64,000 bases of DNA from an uncultured Limimonas sp. (lineage in GTDB: Bacteria; Pseudomonadota; Alphaproteobacteria; Kiloniellales; Rhodovibrionaceae), in NCBI GenBank assembly GCA_913055855.1, contig CAJXKW010000003.1, positions 1-64,000 of the forward strand. Direction: 5' to 3'. Positions 31,684 to 40,889 of the stretch are shown here, piece by piece (position 1 is the stretch's first letter; every line of letters starts with the position of its first letter). A program made the translations under genes and the position numbers. Under the pieces are notes generated by a model. It did not search any database. It saw only the letters and a program-made list of their open reading frames with translations, and had not been told where the DNA came from.

Positions 31684-33048
31684 ATGCCCGAATTCGACGA
31701 CGCCGCCAGCTTCTGGGACGCCAAATACGCCGACGAGGGCTATCTCTTCGGCACCGAGCCCAATGCCTTCCTCCGCCGCGAGGGTTGGCGGCTGCAGCCG
31801 GGCTGGCGTGTGCTCGCCGTGGCCGACGGCGAAGGGCGCAACGGCGTCTGGATGGCCGAACAGGGCCTGGACGTGGTCAGCGTGGACATCTCCCCGCGGG
31901 CGCAGGAGAAGGCGCGCGCCCTCGCCGCCACGCGCGGCGTCACGCCCGAATTTCACAACGAAGACGCGCGCGACTTTGACATGGGCGAGCGCGCATTCGA
32001 CGCCGTCGTGGCGATCTTCATTCAGTTCGCGCCACCGGGAACACGCGAGGCGTTCTTCCAGCGCATGCGCCGCGCCCTCAAGCCGGGCGGCCTGCTCTTC
32101 CTCCAGGGCTATCGGCCGGAACAGGTGGACTACGGCACGGGCGGCCCGCCCTACCGCGAGCACATGTACACCGAAGAGCTGCTGCGCGAGCAGTTCGCCG
32201 GCATGACCATCCATCACCTGGCGAGCTACGACGCGCCCGTTCACGAGGGCCGCGGCCACGACGGCATGTCGGCGCTGATCGAGATGGTCGCCGAAGCGCC
32301 GGCGGCGTCAGGGCGCGGGGCACACCGCGCCGCCAGTCCCGGAACGGGCAACGCGAGTGCGCCGATCGCCGGCCCGGAGGCGGCGCCCGCAAGGCTGCGC
32401 ATGCCCATGACGGTGTTCCTGGTTCCGGCTGACGGCGAGGCCTCCGCGCAGCGGGGACCGGCACCCCCGTCAAGCGGTTTTGCGGCTTCGTGTCAAAGCA
32501 TCGCGGTACGTTGTGCATGCCGGTATATCGTCGCGGCCTGCGCACACGCCCCCCTCACGAACTGTTCAGGCGTCGTGACTGGATCGGGTGCGGATGCGCC
32601 GGTAGTTTTGCCAATATCGCAGATGGGCGATCTCAAGGAATCAACCGGGAGGAATCCAATCCATGCCGAAGTCCACCAGTATCGCATCCGCCCTTGCCGT
32701 GGGAGCGACCATGGCGCTCGGCCTTGGCCAAAATGCCGAGGCGGGTCCGAACAAGCACCTGGAGATTTCCGACAACGCGCCCGCGCAGGCCCAGGAGAAG
32801 TTTCAGGCGTGGATGAACGGCGAGCGCGTGCGCCCGCAGGAAAAGTGCTATGGCGTCGCCCTGGCGGGCGAGAACGACTGCAAGGCGGGCGCGGGCACGT
32901 CCTGTGCAGGCACCTCGACGGTCGATTTCCAGGGCAATGCCTGGACCCTCGTGCCCAAGGGCACCTGCCAGCACATCCAGACGCCCGAGGGCTCGGCGTC
33001 CACGGACCCCCTCGAGCGCAACACGCCGGCGTAATGCCGGGGCCGTGA
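31684..33048 (+). CDS. SAM-dependent class I methyltransferase; recognisable domain ends near 32290, ORF runs on without stop
   Basis: [52 protein letters not shown]-terminal 240 codons have no family features. Confidence 0.75.
   Translation: MPEFDDAASFWDAKYADEGYLFGTEPNAFLRREGWRLQPGWRVLAVADGEGRNGVWMAEQGLDVVSVDISPRAQEKARALAATRGVTPEFHNEDARDFDMGERAFDAVVAIFIQFAPPGTREAFFQRMRRALKPGGLLFLQGYRPEQVDYGTGGPPYREHMYTEELLREQFAGMTIHHLASYDAPVHEGRGHDGMSALIEMVAEAPAASGRGAHRAASPGTGNASAPIAGPEAAPARLRMPMTVFLVPADGEASAQRGPAPPSSGFAASCQSIAVRCACRYIVAACAHAPLTNCSGVVTGSGADAPVVLPISQMGDLKESTGRNPIHAEVHQYRIRPCRGSDHGARPWPKCRGGSEQAPGDFRQRARAGPGEVSGVDERRARAPAGKVLWRRPGGRERLQGGRGHVLCRHLDGRFPGQCLDPRAQGHLPAHPDARGLGVHGPPRAQHAGVMPGP
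32663..33034 (+). CDS. bufA: DUF2282 bufferin-type precursor peptide (BufA1-like)
   Basis: Signal peptide plus [24 protein letters not shown]...GTCQ with four Cys; directly followed by DUF692, DUF2063 and DoxX genes. Confidence 0.88.
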   Translation: MPKSTSIASALAVGATMALGLGQNAEAGPNKHLEISDNAPAQAQEKFQAWMNGERVRPQEKCYGVALAGENDCKAGAGTSCAGTSTVDFQGNAWTLVPKGTCQHIQTPEGSASTDPLERNTPA

Positions 33049-33083
33049 CGCCACCTCGCCAGCGCCAGCGGGAGCCCGCCGCC

Positions 33084-33992
33084 ATGACGGAGCGACCGGA
33101 CGCCTTCGCCGGCCGGCCCAATCCGGGTCTGCCGGCGACCGCCGGGATGAGCCTGAAGCCCGCGCACTACCGCGACATCCTGGGCGTGGGCGCGCCCGAC
33201 CTGTGGGTCGAGGTCCACCCGGAAAACTACATGGTGGCGGGTGGGCCGCGCCTGGCCTGGCTGGACGCCATCCGCGCCGAGCGCCCGCTGAGCTTTCACG
33301 GTGTGGGCGCCTCGCTGGGCGGCGAGGAGGCGCTCGACCGGGACCACCTGCGCCGGCTCAAGGCGCTCATCGACCGCTTCCAGCCGGAAAGCGTCTCCGA
33401 ACACGCAACCTGGTCCGCCATCGACGGCCGGTACCTCGCCGATCTTCTCCCCCTCCCCCGGACCGAGGCGGCGCTCAACACACTTTGTGACCACGTCGAC
33501 GCGTTCCAGGAGGGGATCGGCCGACGCATCCTGCTGGAGAACCCCTCCGTCTACCTTCCGCTGCATGCGGAAATGGACGAGCCCACCTTCCTCGCCGAGG
33601 TTTCGCGCCGAACCGGCTGCGGCCTGCTCCTGGACGTCAACAACGTCTTCGTCAGCGCCAACAACGTCGGCTTCGACCCGCGCTGGTATCTGGACGCCTT
33701 CGCCATGGACCGCGTGGGCGAGATCCACATCGCCGGGCACAGCCCGGATCCCAACCACGGCGAGGCGCTGCTCGTCGACACCCACGCCACCGCCGTGCGC
33801 GACGGCGTCTGGGATCTGCTGGATCACGCGCTGGCGCGCGCTGGCCCCAAGCCGGTGCTGCTGGAACGCGACGCCGATCTCCCGCCGTTCGACACGCTGT
33901 ACGCGGAATGCCGCGGGGCGGACGCACGCATCGCCCGGCACCGCAAAGGGGCCGCCCGGGCGCCGGAGACCCGCAACCATGTCGGCGCTTAG
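33084..33992 (+). CDS. bufB: DUF692 multinuclear non-heme iron oxidase (MNIO; BufB-like)
   Basis: GMSLKPAHYRDIL, WVEVHPENYM, EHATWS, LLENPSVYL, LLLDVNNVFVSANN, EIHIAGHS. Confidence 0.92.
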   Translation: MTERPDAFAGRPNPGLPATAGMSLKPAHYRDILGVGAPDLWVEVHPENYMVAGGPRLAWLDAIRAERPLSFHGVGASLGGEEALDRDHLRRLKALIDRFQPESVSEHATWSAIDGRYLADLLPLPRTEAALNTLCDHVDAFQEGIGRRILLENPSVYLPLHAEMDEPTFLAEVSRRTGCGLLLDVNNVFVSANNVGFDPRWYLDAFAMDRVGEIHIAGHSPDPNHGEALLVDTHATAVRDGVWDLLDHALARAGPKPVLLERDADLPPFDTLYAECRGADARIARHRKGAARAPETRNHVGA

Positions 33993-34782
33993 CGCCTATC
34001 AGCGGCGCATGGCCGCCGTGGTCGCGGGCGGCGACGCGGACGCCCTGGCCGCCGACGCCGCCGAGCCGGGCGTGACGTGGCGCGCGGCCGTGTACCGCAA
34101 CACCTTCGCCGCCGGCTGCCGCGACGCCCTGGCGGCGAACCATCCCGCGGTCGAAGCCATTGTGGGCGCGGAATTCTTCAGCGCGCTCGCCCAGGCCTAT
34201 ATTGCGGCGCACCCGCCGACCGGGCGCACGCTGGTCGGCTACGGCCAGTCGTTTCCCGCCTTCCTTCGCGCGTTTCCGCCGGTGGCGCGGGTGCCCTATC
34301 TGCCCGATGCGGCCGACCTCGACCGTGCCTGGCTGGCCGCGCACGTCGCGCCCGATGCGCCGCCGCTGACCGGCGCGGACGCGATGCGGCTGGCGCAGGC
34401 GAGCGATCTCGCAGCGCAGCGCCTCGCCCTGCACCCGAGCGCGCAAATCGTGACGACGGAATGGCGGCTGTACCCGCTCTGGGCGGCCGCGCGCGACACT
34501 ACCGAACCGGATGATGCGGCGCTGCGGCTCCAGCGGACCGGCGACACCGTGCTGATCTGGCGGCCCGGCCACGAGGTCCGGCACCGCCGGCTGGCCACGG
34601 CCGAGGCCGCCTTTCTCGGCGACATCGCCGCCGGCGCCACGCTGGGCGCGGCCGCCGAGTGCGCCGCGGCGGCCGATCCCGGAGCCGGATTGGCCGAGCT
34701 TTTCGCGACCGTCCTTCAGGACGGCGTGCTGGCCGACCCGGCCGAGATCCCACACCAGGACGGAGAGGACGCCGCGTCATGA
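33979..34782 (+). CDS. bufC: DUF2063 putative DNA-binding/MNIO partner protein (BufC-like)
   Basis: AYQRRMAAVVAGG...WRAAVYRNTFAAGCRDALAANHPAVEAIVGAEFFSALAQAYIAAHPPTG; overlaps bufB. Confidence 0.9.
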   Translation: MSALSAYQRRMAAVVAGGDADALAADAAEPGVTWRAAVYRNTFAAGCRDALAANHPAVEAIVGAEFFSALAQAYIAAHPPTGRTLVGYGQSFPAFLRAFPPVARVPYLPDAADLDRAWLAAHVAPDAPPLTGADAMRLAQASDLAAQRLALHPSAQIVTTEWRLYPLWAAARDTTEPDDAALRLQRTGDTVLIWRPGHEVRHRRLATAEAAFLGDIAAGATLGAAAECAAAADPGAGLAELFATVLQDGVLADPAEIPHQDGEDAAS

Positions 34783-35312
34783 CCACGGACACGCCGCCGA
34801 CCGAACGCGGCGCCGCCGTCGCCGTCAGCCTGCGCGGGCTTTACGCGCGCGCCGTCTCCCTCGCCGGCCGGGCGGAACCGGTGGGGCTGCTGGGCCTGCG
34901 CCTGCTGCTGGCGCAGGTGTTCTTCTACTCGGGCCTGACCAAGTGGGACGGTCTGAGCATTTCCAACAGCGCGTACAGCCAGTTCGAGGTCTTCTACGGC
35001 CAGACCGGACTGTCGTTCTTCTGGATCGACAACCTGGCGCGCCTGACGGCGGTCGCGGAAATCGTGCTGCCTGTGCTGGTCGTTTTGGGCCTGTTGGGCC
35101 GTGTCGGGGCACTGGGCCTCCTGATCATGACGCTCGTCATTCAGTTCACGGTCTGCAACGAAATGTACGACGTGTGCCTGACCACGGCCGAAGCGTGGTG
35201 GAACACCCACGCGTGGTGGGCTGCGATCGCGTTCTACCTCGTCCTGCGCGGCCCCGGCCCGCTGTCGCTGGACCGGCTGCTGGGCCTGGAATCCCCGACC
35301 GGCGGCCGGTAA
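34779..35312 (+). CDS. DoxX family membrane protein
   Basis: GLRLLLAQVFFYSGLTKWDGLSISNSAYSQFEVFY; 4-bp overlap with bufC. Confidence 0.9.
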   Translation: MTTDTPPTERGAAVAVSLRGLYARAVSLAGRAEPVGLLGLRLLLAQVFFYSGLTKWDGLSISNSAYSQFEVFYGQTGLSFFWIDNLARLTAVAEIVLPVLVVLGLLGRVGALGLLIMTLVIQFTVCNEMYDVCLTTAEAWWNTHAWWAAIAFYLVLRGPGPLSLDRLLGLESPTGGR

Positions 35313-35594
35313 GCCGGAGGCCCCCGTGGCTCGGCGGTGACGGCTTCATCGGCTGCCGTCTTGCAAGCTTCGCGAGCGCCGGCGAGCCCGGGGAGCTTCC
35401 CCGGCGCACCCCGGCATCGGCGGCATAACCACGGTTACCCGTCGGCCGGCTCTTGTGCGTGCACATTCGTCTTTGCTAAAAAAGTGGTTTATAAAAAAGG
35501 CCACTCGGCATGCGCCGGGACGGTGACAACCCGCGAAACGGCTCGCCGATGCGGGATCTTGAGGGACAGCAATCAACGTCTGGGGAGACCAATC

Positions 35595-35903
35595 ATGGCA
35601 ATAGGCGCTCGAACATGGCCGATTGTCCTTGCGGGCGTCCTGGCGGGGACGGCCGCGGCACAGGCCGAGATCACCCGCGTCGAGGTGATGGCGGATAGCT
35701 GTCTGGCCTGTCACGGCGCGGAAGCGCAGGGACCGGGCCCGATGCCGGCGATCAACGACCTCACCGAACAGGGTATCGTCAATAAGCTGATGACCTTCCG
35801 CGAAGACGAAGCGAAAGACGCCACCCTGATGAACCGGCATGCGCCCGCCTACAGCCAGGACGAGATCCGGGCGATTGCCGAGCATATCGCCAACCTTGAG
35901 TGA
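35595..35903 (+). CDS. fccA: Cytochrome subunit of flavocytochrome c sulfide dehydrogenase
   Basis: Signal peptide, single CLACHG heme motif, immediately upstream of fccB. Confidence 0.85.
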   Translation: MAIGARTWPIVLAGVLAGTAAAQAEITRVEVMADSCLACHGAEAQGPGPMPAINDLTEQGIVNKLMTFREDEAKDATLMNRHAPAYSQDEIRAIAEHIANLE

Positions 35904-35920
35904 TCGGGGGGATTTTCGGC

Positions 35921-37234
35921 ATGACCGAGCACAGCACGGCGAAGGCCCGGTGGTCGCGGCGCAATCTGATGAAGATCGGCGGCACGGCCGGTCTCACGCT
36001 GGCGCTGGTGGGTGGTGCGGCCAACTGGGCGCGCGGGGCCGCGCCCAAACGGGTGGTCGTGGTCGGCGGCGGGCCCGGCGGCGCCACGGCCGCGAAGTAC
36101 CTGCGCCGCTACGATCCGGATATCCGGGTCACCATGGTGGAGCCGCAGCCGCACTATTACACCTGTTTCAGTGCCAACTGGGTGCTGGGCGGCTTCCGCA
36201 ACCTCGAAAAGACCAAGCAAACTTTCGACGCCCTGAGGGACGCATACGGCGTCGAGGTGGTGCAGGACCGGGTCGTCGACTGGGACACGCAGACGGGCAA
36301 GGCCAGGCTCGCCGGCGGCGACACGCTCGCCTTCGACCGCATCGTCGTCGCGCCCGGCATCGCGCTCCGCTGGGACGAGGTCGACGGCATGTCGGAAGCC
36401 GACGCAGAGCGTGTGCCGCACGCCTGGCACGGCGGCCGCCAGTACCGGATCCTGCGCGACCAGCTCGAGGCCATGGAGGACGGCGGGACCTTCGTCATGG
36501 CCGCGCCGCCGAACCCGTTCCGCTGCCCGCCGGGCCCCTACGAACGGCTGAGTCTGGTGGCGCACTACCTCAAGGAGAACAAGCCCAGGTCCAAGGTGCT
36601 CTGTCTCGACCCGAAGGACGGCTTTTCCAAGCAGGGCCTGTTCGAGCAGGGCTGGGCCGAGCTCTACGGCGACATGATCGAGTGGGTCCCGGGCTCCGGC
36701 GGCGGCCGCCTGCACAAGGTGGATCCGAAGACGCGCACGGCCTGGACCCAGGAGGGCTTCCAGAAGCACAAGGCGAACGTGCTCAACGTCGTGCCGCCGC
36801 AGCAGGCAGGCCGGATCGCCCAGGACATGGGCCTGGCCGACGAAAGCGGCTGGTGCCCGGTCGACCAGCGCACCTTCGAATCGACCCGGCAGGCCAATGT
36901 CCACGTCATCGGCGACGCCGCCATCGCCGGGGACATGCCGAAGTCCGGCCACGCCGCGAACAACCAGGCCAAGATGGCCGCCGCCGCGATCGCCGCAGCG
37001 TTCAACGGCTGGGAAACGCCCAAGCCGAAACTGGTCAACACCTGTTACAGTTTGATCGGACCCATGCACGGGATCAGCGTCGCTGCGGTGTATCGCTACA
37101 CGGACGGTCGGATCCGCGCCGTCGCGGATGCGGGCGGCGTCAGCCCGGGCGATGCGGACCGGTTCTTCCGCATCGATGAGGCGCACTACGCCCGCGGCTG
37201 GTACAAGGCGATCACCGACGATATCTACGGCTGA
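35921..37234 (+). CDS. fccB: Flavocytochrome c sulfide dehydrogenase, flavoprotein subunit
   Basis: Tat-like signal SRRNLMKIGG, VVVVGGGPGGATAAKYLRR, PHYYTCFSANWVLGG, NTCYSLIGP. Confidence 0.93.
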   Translation: MTEHSTAKARWSRRNLMKIGGTAGLTLALVGGAANWARGAAPKRVVVVGGGPGGATAAKYLRRYDPDIRVTMVEPQPHYYTCFSANWVLGGFRNLEKTKQTFDALRDAYGVEVVQDRVVDWDTQTGKARLAGGDTLAFDRIVVAPGIALRWDEVDGMSEADAERVPHAWHGGRQYRILRDQLEAMEDGGTFVMAAPPNPFRCPPGPYERLSLVAHYLKENKPRSKVLCLDPKDGFSKQGLFEQGWAELYGDMIEWVPGSGGGRLHKVDPKTRTAWTQEGFQKHKANVLNVVPPQQAGRIAQDMGLADESGWCPVDQRTFESTRQANVHVIGDAAIAGDMPKSGHAANNQAKMAAAAIAAAFNGWETPKPKLVNTCYSLIGPMHGISVAAVYRYTDGRIRAVADAGGVSPGDADRFFRIDEAHYARGWYKAITDDIYG

Positions 37235-37393
37235 TCCGGCCGCGCGCCCAGAAGGGACGGGCCAGCGCCCCGCTCAGCCTGTGCGCGGCGACGGCAACGT
37301 GACCGCGCACCCGTTTGGCACGGCGGCGGGCCGGCGCATCGGCCCGTCCCTCGGCGCCGGCATGCGAACGCCCGGTGGCGAACCCCCATCAGT

Positions 37394-37416
37394 GAATGCT
37401 AAAGTATTCTTATAAT
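37394..37416 (+). promoter_or_regulatory. Candidate operator GAAT-N8-ATTC abutting a TATAAT -10 box upstream of the YeeE/YedE pair
   Basis: AGTGAATGCTAAAGTATTCTTATAATCACT; no good -35 box visible. Confidence 0.4.
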
Positions 37417-37438
37417 CACTATGCAAGGGGGAGATGTC

Positions 37439-37960
37439 ATGTTCGACGGGGATGCACGCCCCTATTGGCCGCCGCTGGTCGCCGGCATCGCGCTGGGTCT
37501 GACCCTCCTGCTCACCTTCATCATTACGGGCCACGGTCTGGGTGCCAGCGGTTTCTTCACGCGTGTCAGCGTCGTCGCCGCCGATTGGCTGGTGCCGGGT
37601 TGGGCGCAGAATAACGACTACTTCGGCCTGTTCCTCCAGGGCGGCGCCAATCCGCTGCTCGCCTGGATCACGTGGGAAGTGGTGGGCGTCTTCGTCGGCG
37701 GTCTCGCGGCGACGCTGATGGCCGGCCGTTTCCGCCCGCAAATCGAGCGCGGCGGTGGGATCGGCCGCAGTAAGCGCCTCGGCTACGCCTTCGCCGGGGG
37801 CGTCCTGACCGGCTTCGGCGCGCGCCTGGCCCGCGGCTGCACCAGCGGGCTCGGTCTTTCCGGTGGCGGCACGCTCGCGGTCGCCGGATTCGTGTTCCTG
37901 ATCGGCTTTTTCGTCGCCGGTTTCGGGGTCAGCTACCTGATGCGGAGGGCCTGGCAATGA
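37439..37960 (+). CDS. YeeE/YedE family sulfur-compound transporter component
   Basis: Multi-TM, FGARLARGCTSGLGLSGGGTLAV. Confidence 0.88.
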   Translation: MFDGDARPYWPPLVAGIALGLTLLLTFIITGHGLGASGFFTRVSVVAADWLVPGWAQNNDYFGLFLQGGANPLLAWITWEVVGVFVGGLAATLMAGRFRPQIERGGGIGRSKRLGYAFAGGVLTGFGARLARGCTSGLGLSGGGTLAVAGFVFLIGFFVAGFGVSYLMRRAWQ

Positions 37961-38574
37961 GTCTGCCACTCTACGACAACGGCGCGGCGGCCGGTTTGCT
38001 GGCCGGCATTCTGTTCGGCTTCGTGCTGGAAAATGCTGGCTTCGGCAGCGCGCGCAAGCTCACCGGCCAGTTCCGCCTGACCGACTGGTCGGTATTCAAG
38101 GTGATGTTCACCGCCGTGATCGTTTCGGCGGTCGGGCTTTGGCTGCTCCAGCTCGTGGGCCTTACGGCCTTTTCCGAGGTTTACATCCCCACGCCGTTCT
38201 TCTGGGCGATGGGCCTCGGCGGCGTGCTGATCGGCGCGGGCTTCGCCGTGGGGGGCTACTGTCCCGGCACCAGTGCCGTCGGCCTGGCCGGGGGACGCGG
38301 CGACGCGCTCGTCTTCATCCTGGGCATGATCGTCGGCACGGCTGTGTTCGCCGGCCTGTTCCCCGTGATCGAGCCGCTCTACACCGCTGCCCAGGGGGCC
38401 GAGCGCCAGACCCTGGACGCGCTGTTCGGCGTCCCCACCTGGGTGGTTCTTGCCGCGCTCGTGGCCATCATGGCCGGCGGTTTCCTGCTCGGAACGAACC
38501 TCGAGCGGCGAATGGCCGGCGCGCGCCGGAGCGCGGGCGGTCATCCGGAAGGCGCGCCCTCGGCCGCGGAGTGA
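37957..38574 (+). CDS. YeeE/YedE family sulfur-compound transporter component (second half)
   Basis: Multi-TM, FGFVLENAGFGSARKL, VGGYCPGTSAVGLAGGRGDALVF; overlaps the preceding gene. Confidence 0.88.
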   Translation: MSLPLYDNGAAAGLLAGILFGFVLENAGFGSARKLTGQFRLTDWSVFKVMFTAVIVSAVGLWLLQLVGLTAFSEVYIPTPFFWAMGLGGVLIGAGFAVGGYCPGTSAVGLAGGRGDALVFILGMIVGTAVFAGLFPVIEPLYTAAQGAERQTLDALFGVPTWVVLAALVAIMAGGFLLGTNLERRMAGARRSAGGHPEGAPSAAE

Positions 38575-38643
38575 ACCGGCGGGCGCACGCGCGATTGCAA
38601 ACAGCGCCATAACGACATCCATACCCGCTGAGGAGGGACCAAC

Positions 38644-39363
38644 ATGATGCCGAGCAAAACCCTGAACCTCGCCGCCGCCCTGGCGCTCGCCGCGGGGATG
38701 GCCGGTACCGGCCTGCCGGCGCAGGCCCAGAGCAATCCCTGTGCCCCGGCGAATCCCTGCGCGCCGGGCGCGGGCGGCGGACAGAACGCCGCCACGGACT
38801 CGGGCGCCCAGGCCGGAGGCGGCTATGCCGCGGCGTTCCCGCAGACGCTGCACGGCCCGGCTGCCCGGCCCTTCGACGTCACCGCCGACTGGCAGCAGGC
38901 GCCGTTCGGCGACGCCATGCCCGCGATTGTGGAGAACTACCTTCGCGCGGCGCCCTACATCGGCACCGGCGGGCGCATCGAATCCGACGCCTACGGCAAG
39001 CTGAAGGAGCTGGGCTTCAAGACGGTCGTGAGCCTGGTGACCTACGACGAGGAGGCCGAGGAAGTCTCGGAAAAAGGGTCGGCCGCCGGCCTTGAGGTGG
39101 TCAATATTCCGGTCTCCACGCGTGCGCCGAATCCGGCGCAGGTCGGAAAGTTCGCCCGGGTCGCCGAGAATCCGGCCAATTACCCGATCCTCGTGCATTG
39201 CCACTCGGCCAACCGGGTGGGCGCCATGTGGGCGCTTTACCGGGCCGCCAGCGGCGTGCCGGCGCCGCTTGCCGTACAGGAGGGCCGTACCGTGGGCCTG
39301 AAGCCGAGCCGCGAAGGCGCGGTGCGCAAGCAGCTTGGCCTGCCCAAGCTGGCCACGAACTGA
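38644..39363 (+). CDS. Exported protein tyrosine phosphatase-like/beta-lactamase hydrolase-like protein
   Basis: Signal peptide, NPCAPANPCAP segment, PTP loop VHCHSANRVG. Confidence 0.8.
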   Translation: MMPSKTLNLAAALALAAGMAGTGLPAQAQSNPCAPANPCAPGAGGGQNAATDSGAQAGGGYAAAFPQTLHGPAARPFDVTADWQQAPFGDAMPAIVENYLRAAPYIGTGGRIESDAYGKLKELGFKTVVSLVTYDEEAEEVSEKGSAAGLEVVNIPVSTRAPNPAQVGKFARVAENPANYPILVHCHSANRVGAMWALYRAASGVPAPLAVQEGRTVGLKPSREGAVRKQLGLPKLATN

Positions 39364-39375
39364 CGCGCACGCGCC

Positions 39376-40617
39376 GTGCTTGCGTTCCGGCGCACGACGC
39401 GCTGGCGCACCCGGGCGGCGTCGGCCCTCGCGGCCGGCGCCGCCTTCTTCGCGCCGTGGGCTGCCGCCGGCGCCGACTCGGTCGAGGCATTCCTGGACCG
39501 GCACTGGGACCACCCCCTGGCCCCGCAGGGGCCGCCACCCGCCACCTTCTCGGAACGCGCGGCGTCCTTCGATCCGGCCGACTGCGCCGCCTGCCACCCC
39601 GCCCGCCATCGCCAGTGGCGGGAAAGCCGGCACGCGCACGCCATGGGCCCGGGCGTGCTGGGCCAACTCCGCGCCATGCCGCCGCGCCGGGCGGAAAGTT
39701 GCCTGCGCTGCCACGCGCCGCTGGGCGAGCAGCGGCAGAGTCTGGCGCGCGCGCTCGGCTGGCCCCGGGCGGACGACGCCGCCCCCCTCCCCGGCTACGT
39801 GCCGGCCGACCTGCACGCCCGCGGCCTCGCCTGTCCCGCGTGCCACGTGCGCGAGCACACGCGGTACGGCCCGCCAGCACAGAATCGGCTCCCGTCAGCG
39901 CAGGCGCCTCACGACGGCTTCGTCGCCCAGCCCGCCTACCGCGACAGCCGCTTTTGCCGGAGCTGTCACCAGTTCGCACCCGACGGCCGGCGGCTCAACG
40001 GCAAGCTGCTGGAGAACACCTACGAACAGTGGCGCCAAAGCCGTTACGCGGACGCGGGGGTGAGCTGCCAGGACTGCCACATGCCGGGGCAAAGCCACCG
40101 CTGGCCCGGCATCCACGAGCCGGACATGGTGCGCCGGGCGGTGCAAAGCCGGTTGGCGCAGCGCCGCGGGGCGGACCGCTGGCACGTGACCGGAAAGATC
40201 ACGAACGCGGGCGCGGGGCACAAGCTGCCCACCTACCTGACCGCGCAGCTCTGGGCGGAGCTGGTCCTGCTTGACGGCGACGACGCCGTCGCCACGCTGG
40301 CCCGCCAGCCGATCGGCTGGAAGGCCGACCTCTCGCTGCGGAACGAAGCCTTCGACACGCGCCTCGCCCCGGACGGGACGGTCACCCTCAGCGCCGCGCT
40401 GGATCCGGCGCGCGCCCGGGACCGCCGTGCCGCCCTGCGGCTGCGGGTGGCGCCACAGGAATTCTACGAGCGCTTTTTCGCCGCGCGGCTCGAGAACGGC
40501 GGCCTGCCGGTTCGCGCGCGCCGCGACCTCGCGCGGGCGCTGGACGCGGCCAAATCGACCCGCTTTACGCTGACCCTGAAGACCGTGGCGCTGGGGATGG
40601 CGGATGGCCGCCCGTGA
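39376..40617 (+). CDS. Pentaheme c-type cytochrome
   Basis: Five CXXCH motifs: CAACH, CLRCH, CPACH, CRSCH, CQDCH. Confidence 0.88.
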   Translation: MLAFRRTTRWRTRAASALAAGAAFFAPWAAAGADSVEAFLDRHWDHPLAPQGPPPATFSERAASFDPADCAACHPARHRQWRESRHAHAMGPGVLGQLRAMPPRRAESCLRCHAPLGEQRQSLARALGWPRADDAAPLPGYVPADLHARGLACPACHVREHTRYGPPAQNRLPSAQAPHDGFVAQPAYRDSRFCRSCHQFAPDGRRLNGKLLENTYEQWRQSRYADAGVSCQDCHMPGQSHRWPGIHEPDMVRRAVQSRLAQRRGADRWHVTGKITNAGAGHKLPTYLTAQLWAELVLLDGDDAVATLARQPIGWKADLSLRNEAFDTRLAPDGTVTLSAALDPARARDRRAALRLRVAPQEFYERFFAARLENGGLPVRARRDLARALDAAKSTRFTLTLKTVALGMADGRP

Positions 40618-40829
40618 CACCCCCCGCCGGGCCGGATGCGTCGGCCGGACCGGGTTCCGGCGGTGCCGTCCGGGAACCGCGACACAGCGGTCCGCGCCTC
40701 TTCGGAAAAGGGCGCGCATGCGCCGCACCCTCAGAACCGGATCGATCTGTTACACTATTAGCTGCGTCGTTATGTTTAGCTTTGGCATTGACAGGCGTAA
40801 TATTCGTTCATAACCATGCGCTAAAATAG
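40614..40829 (+). CDS. Small single-TM protein, speculative
   Basis: GTG start overlaps the pentaheme stop; C-terminal SVTLLAASLCLALALTGVIFVHNHALK hydrophobic segment. Confidence 0.4.
   Translation: MTPPAGPDASAGPGSGGAVREPRHSGPRLFGKGRACAAPSEPDRSVTLLAASLCLALALTGVIFVHNHALK
40788..40816 (+). promoter_or_regulatory. Candidate promoter upstream of soxW
   Basis: TTGACA then 17 nt then TAACCA in a locally AT-rich stretch; weak -10. Confidence 0.35.
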
Positions 40830-40889
40830 AAAGCCTACACGGGCAGGGATATGCCCGCAAGGCTCGAAACCATAATGGGGAGGTCGTTC

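Noticed and set aside
33036-33083. Possible terminator between bufA and bufB
   Set aside because: No stem followed by a T-tract; the genes are only about 50 bp apart and probably co-transcribed.
40614-40860. Possible mobile-element scar in the AT-rich patch before soxW
   Set aside because: No inverted repeats, target duplication or transposase remnant; better explained as promoter DNA.
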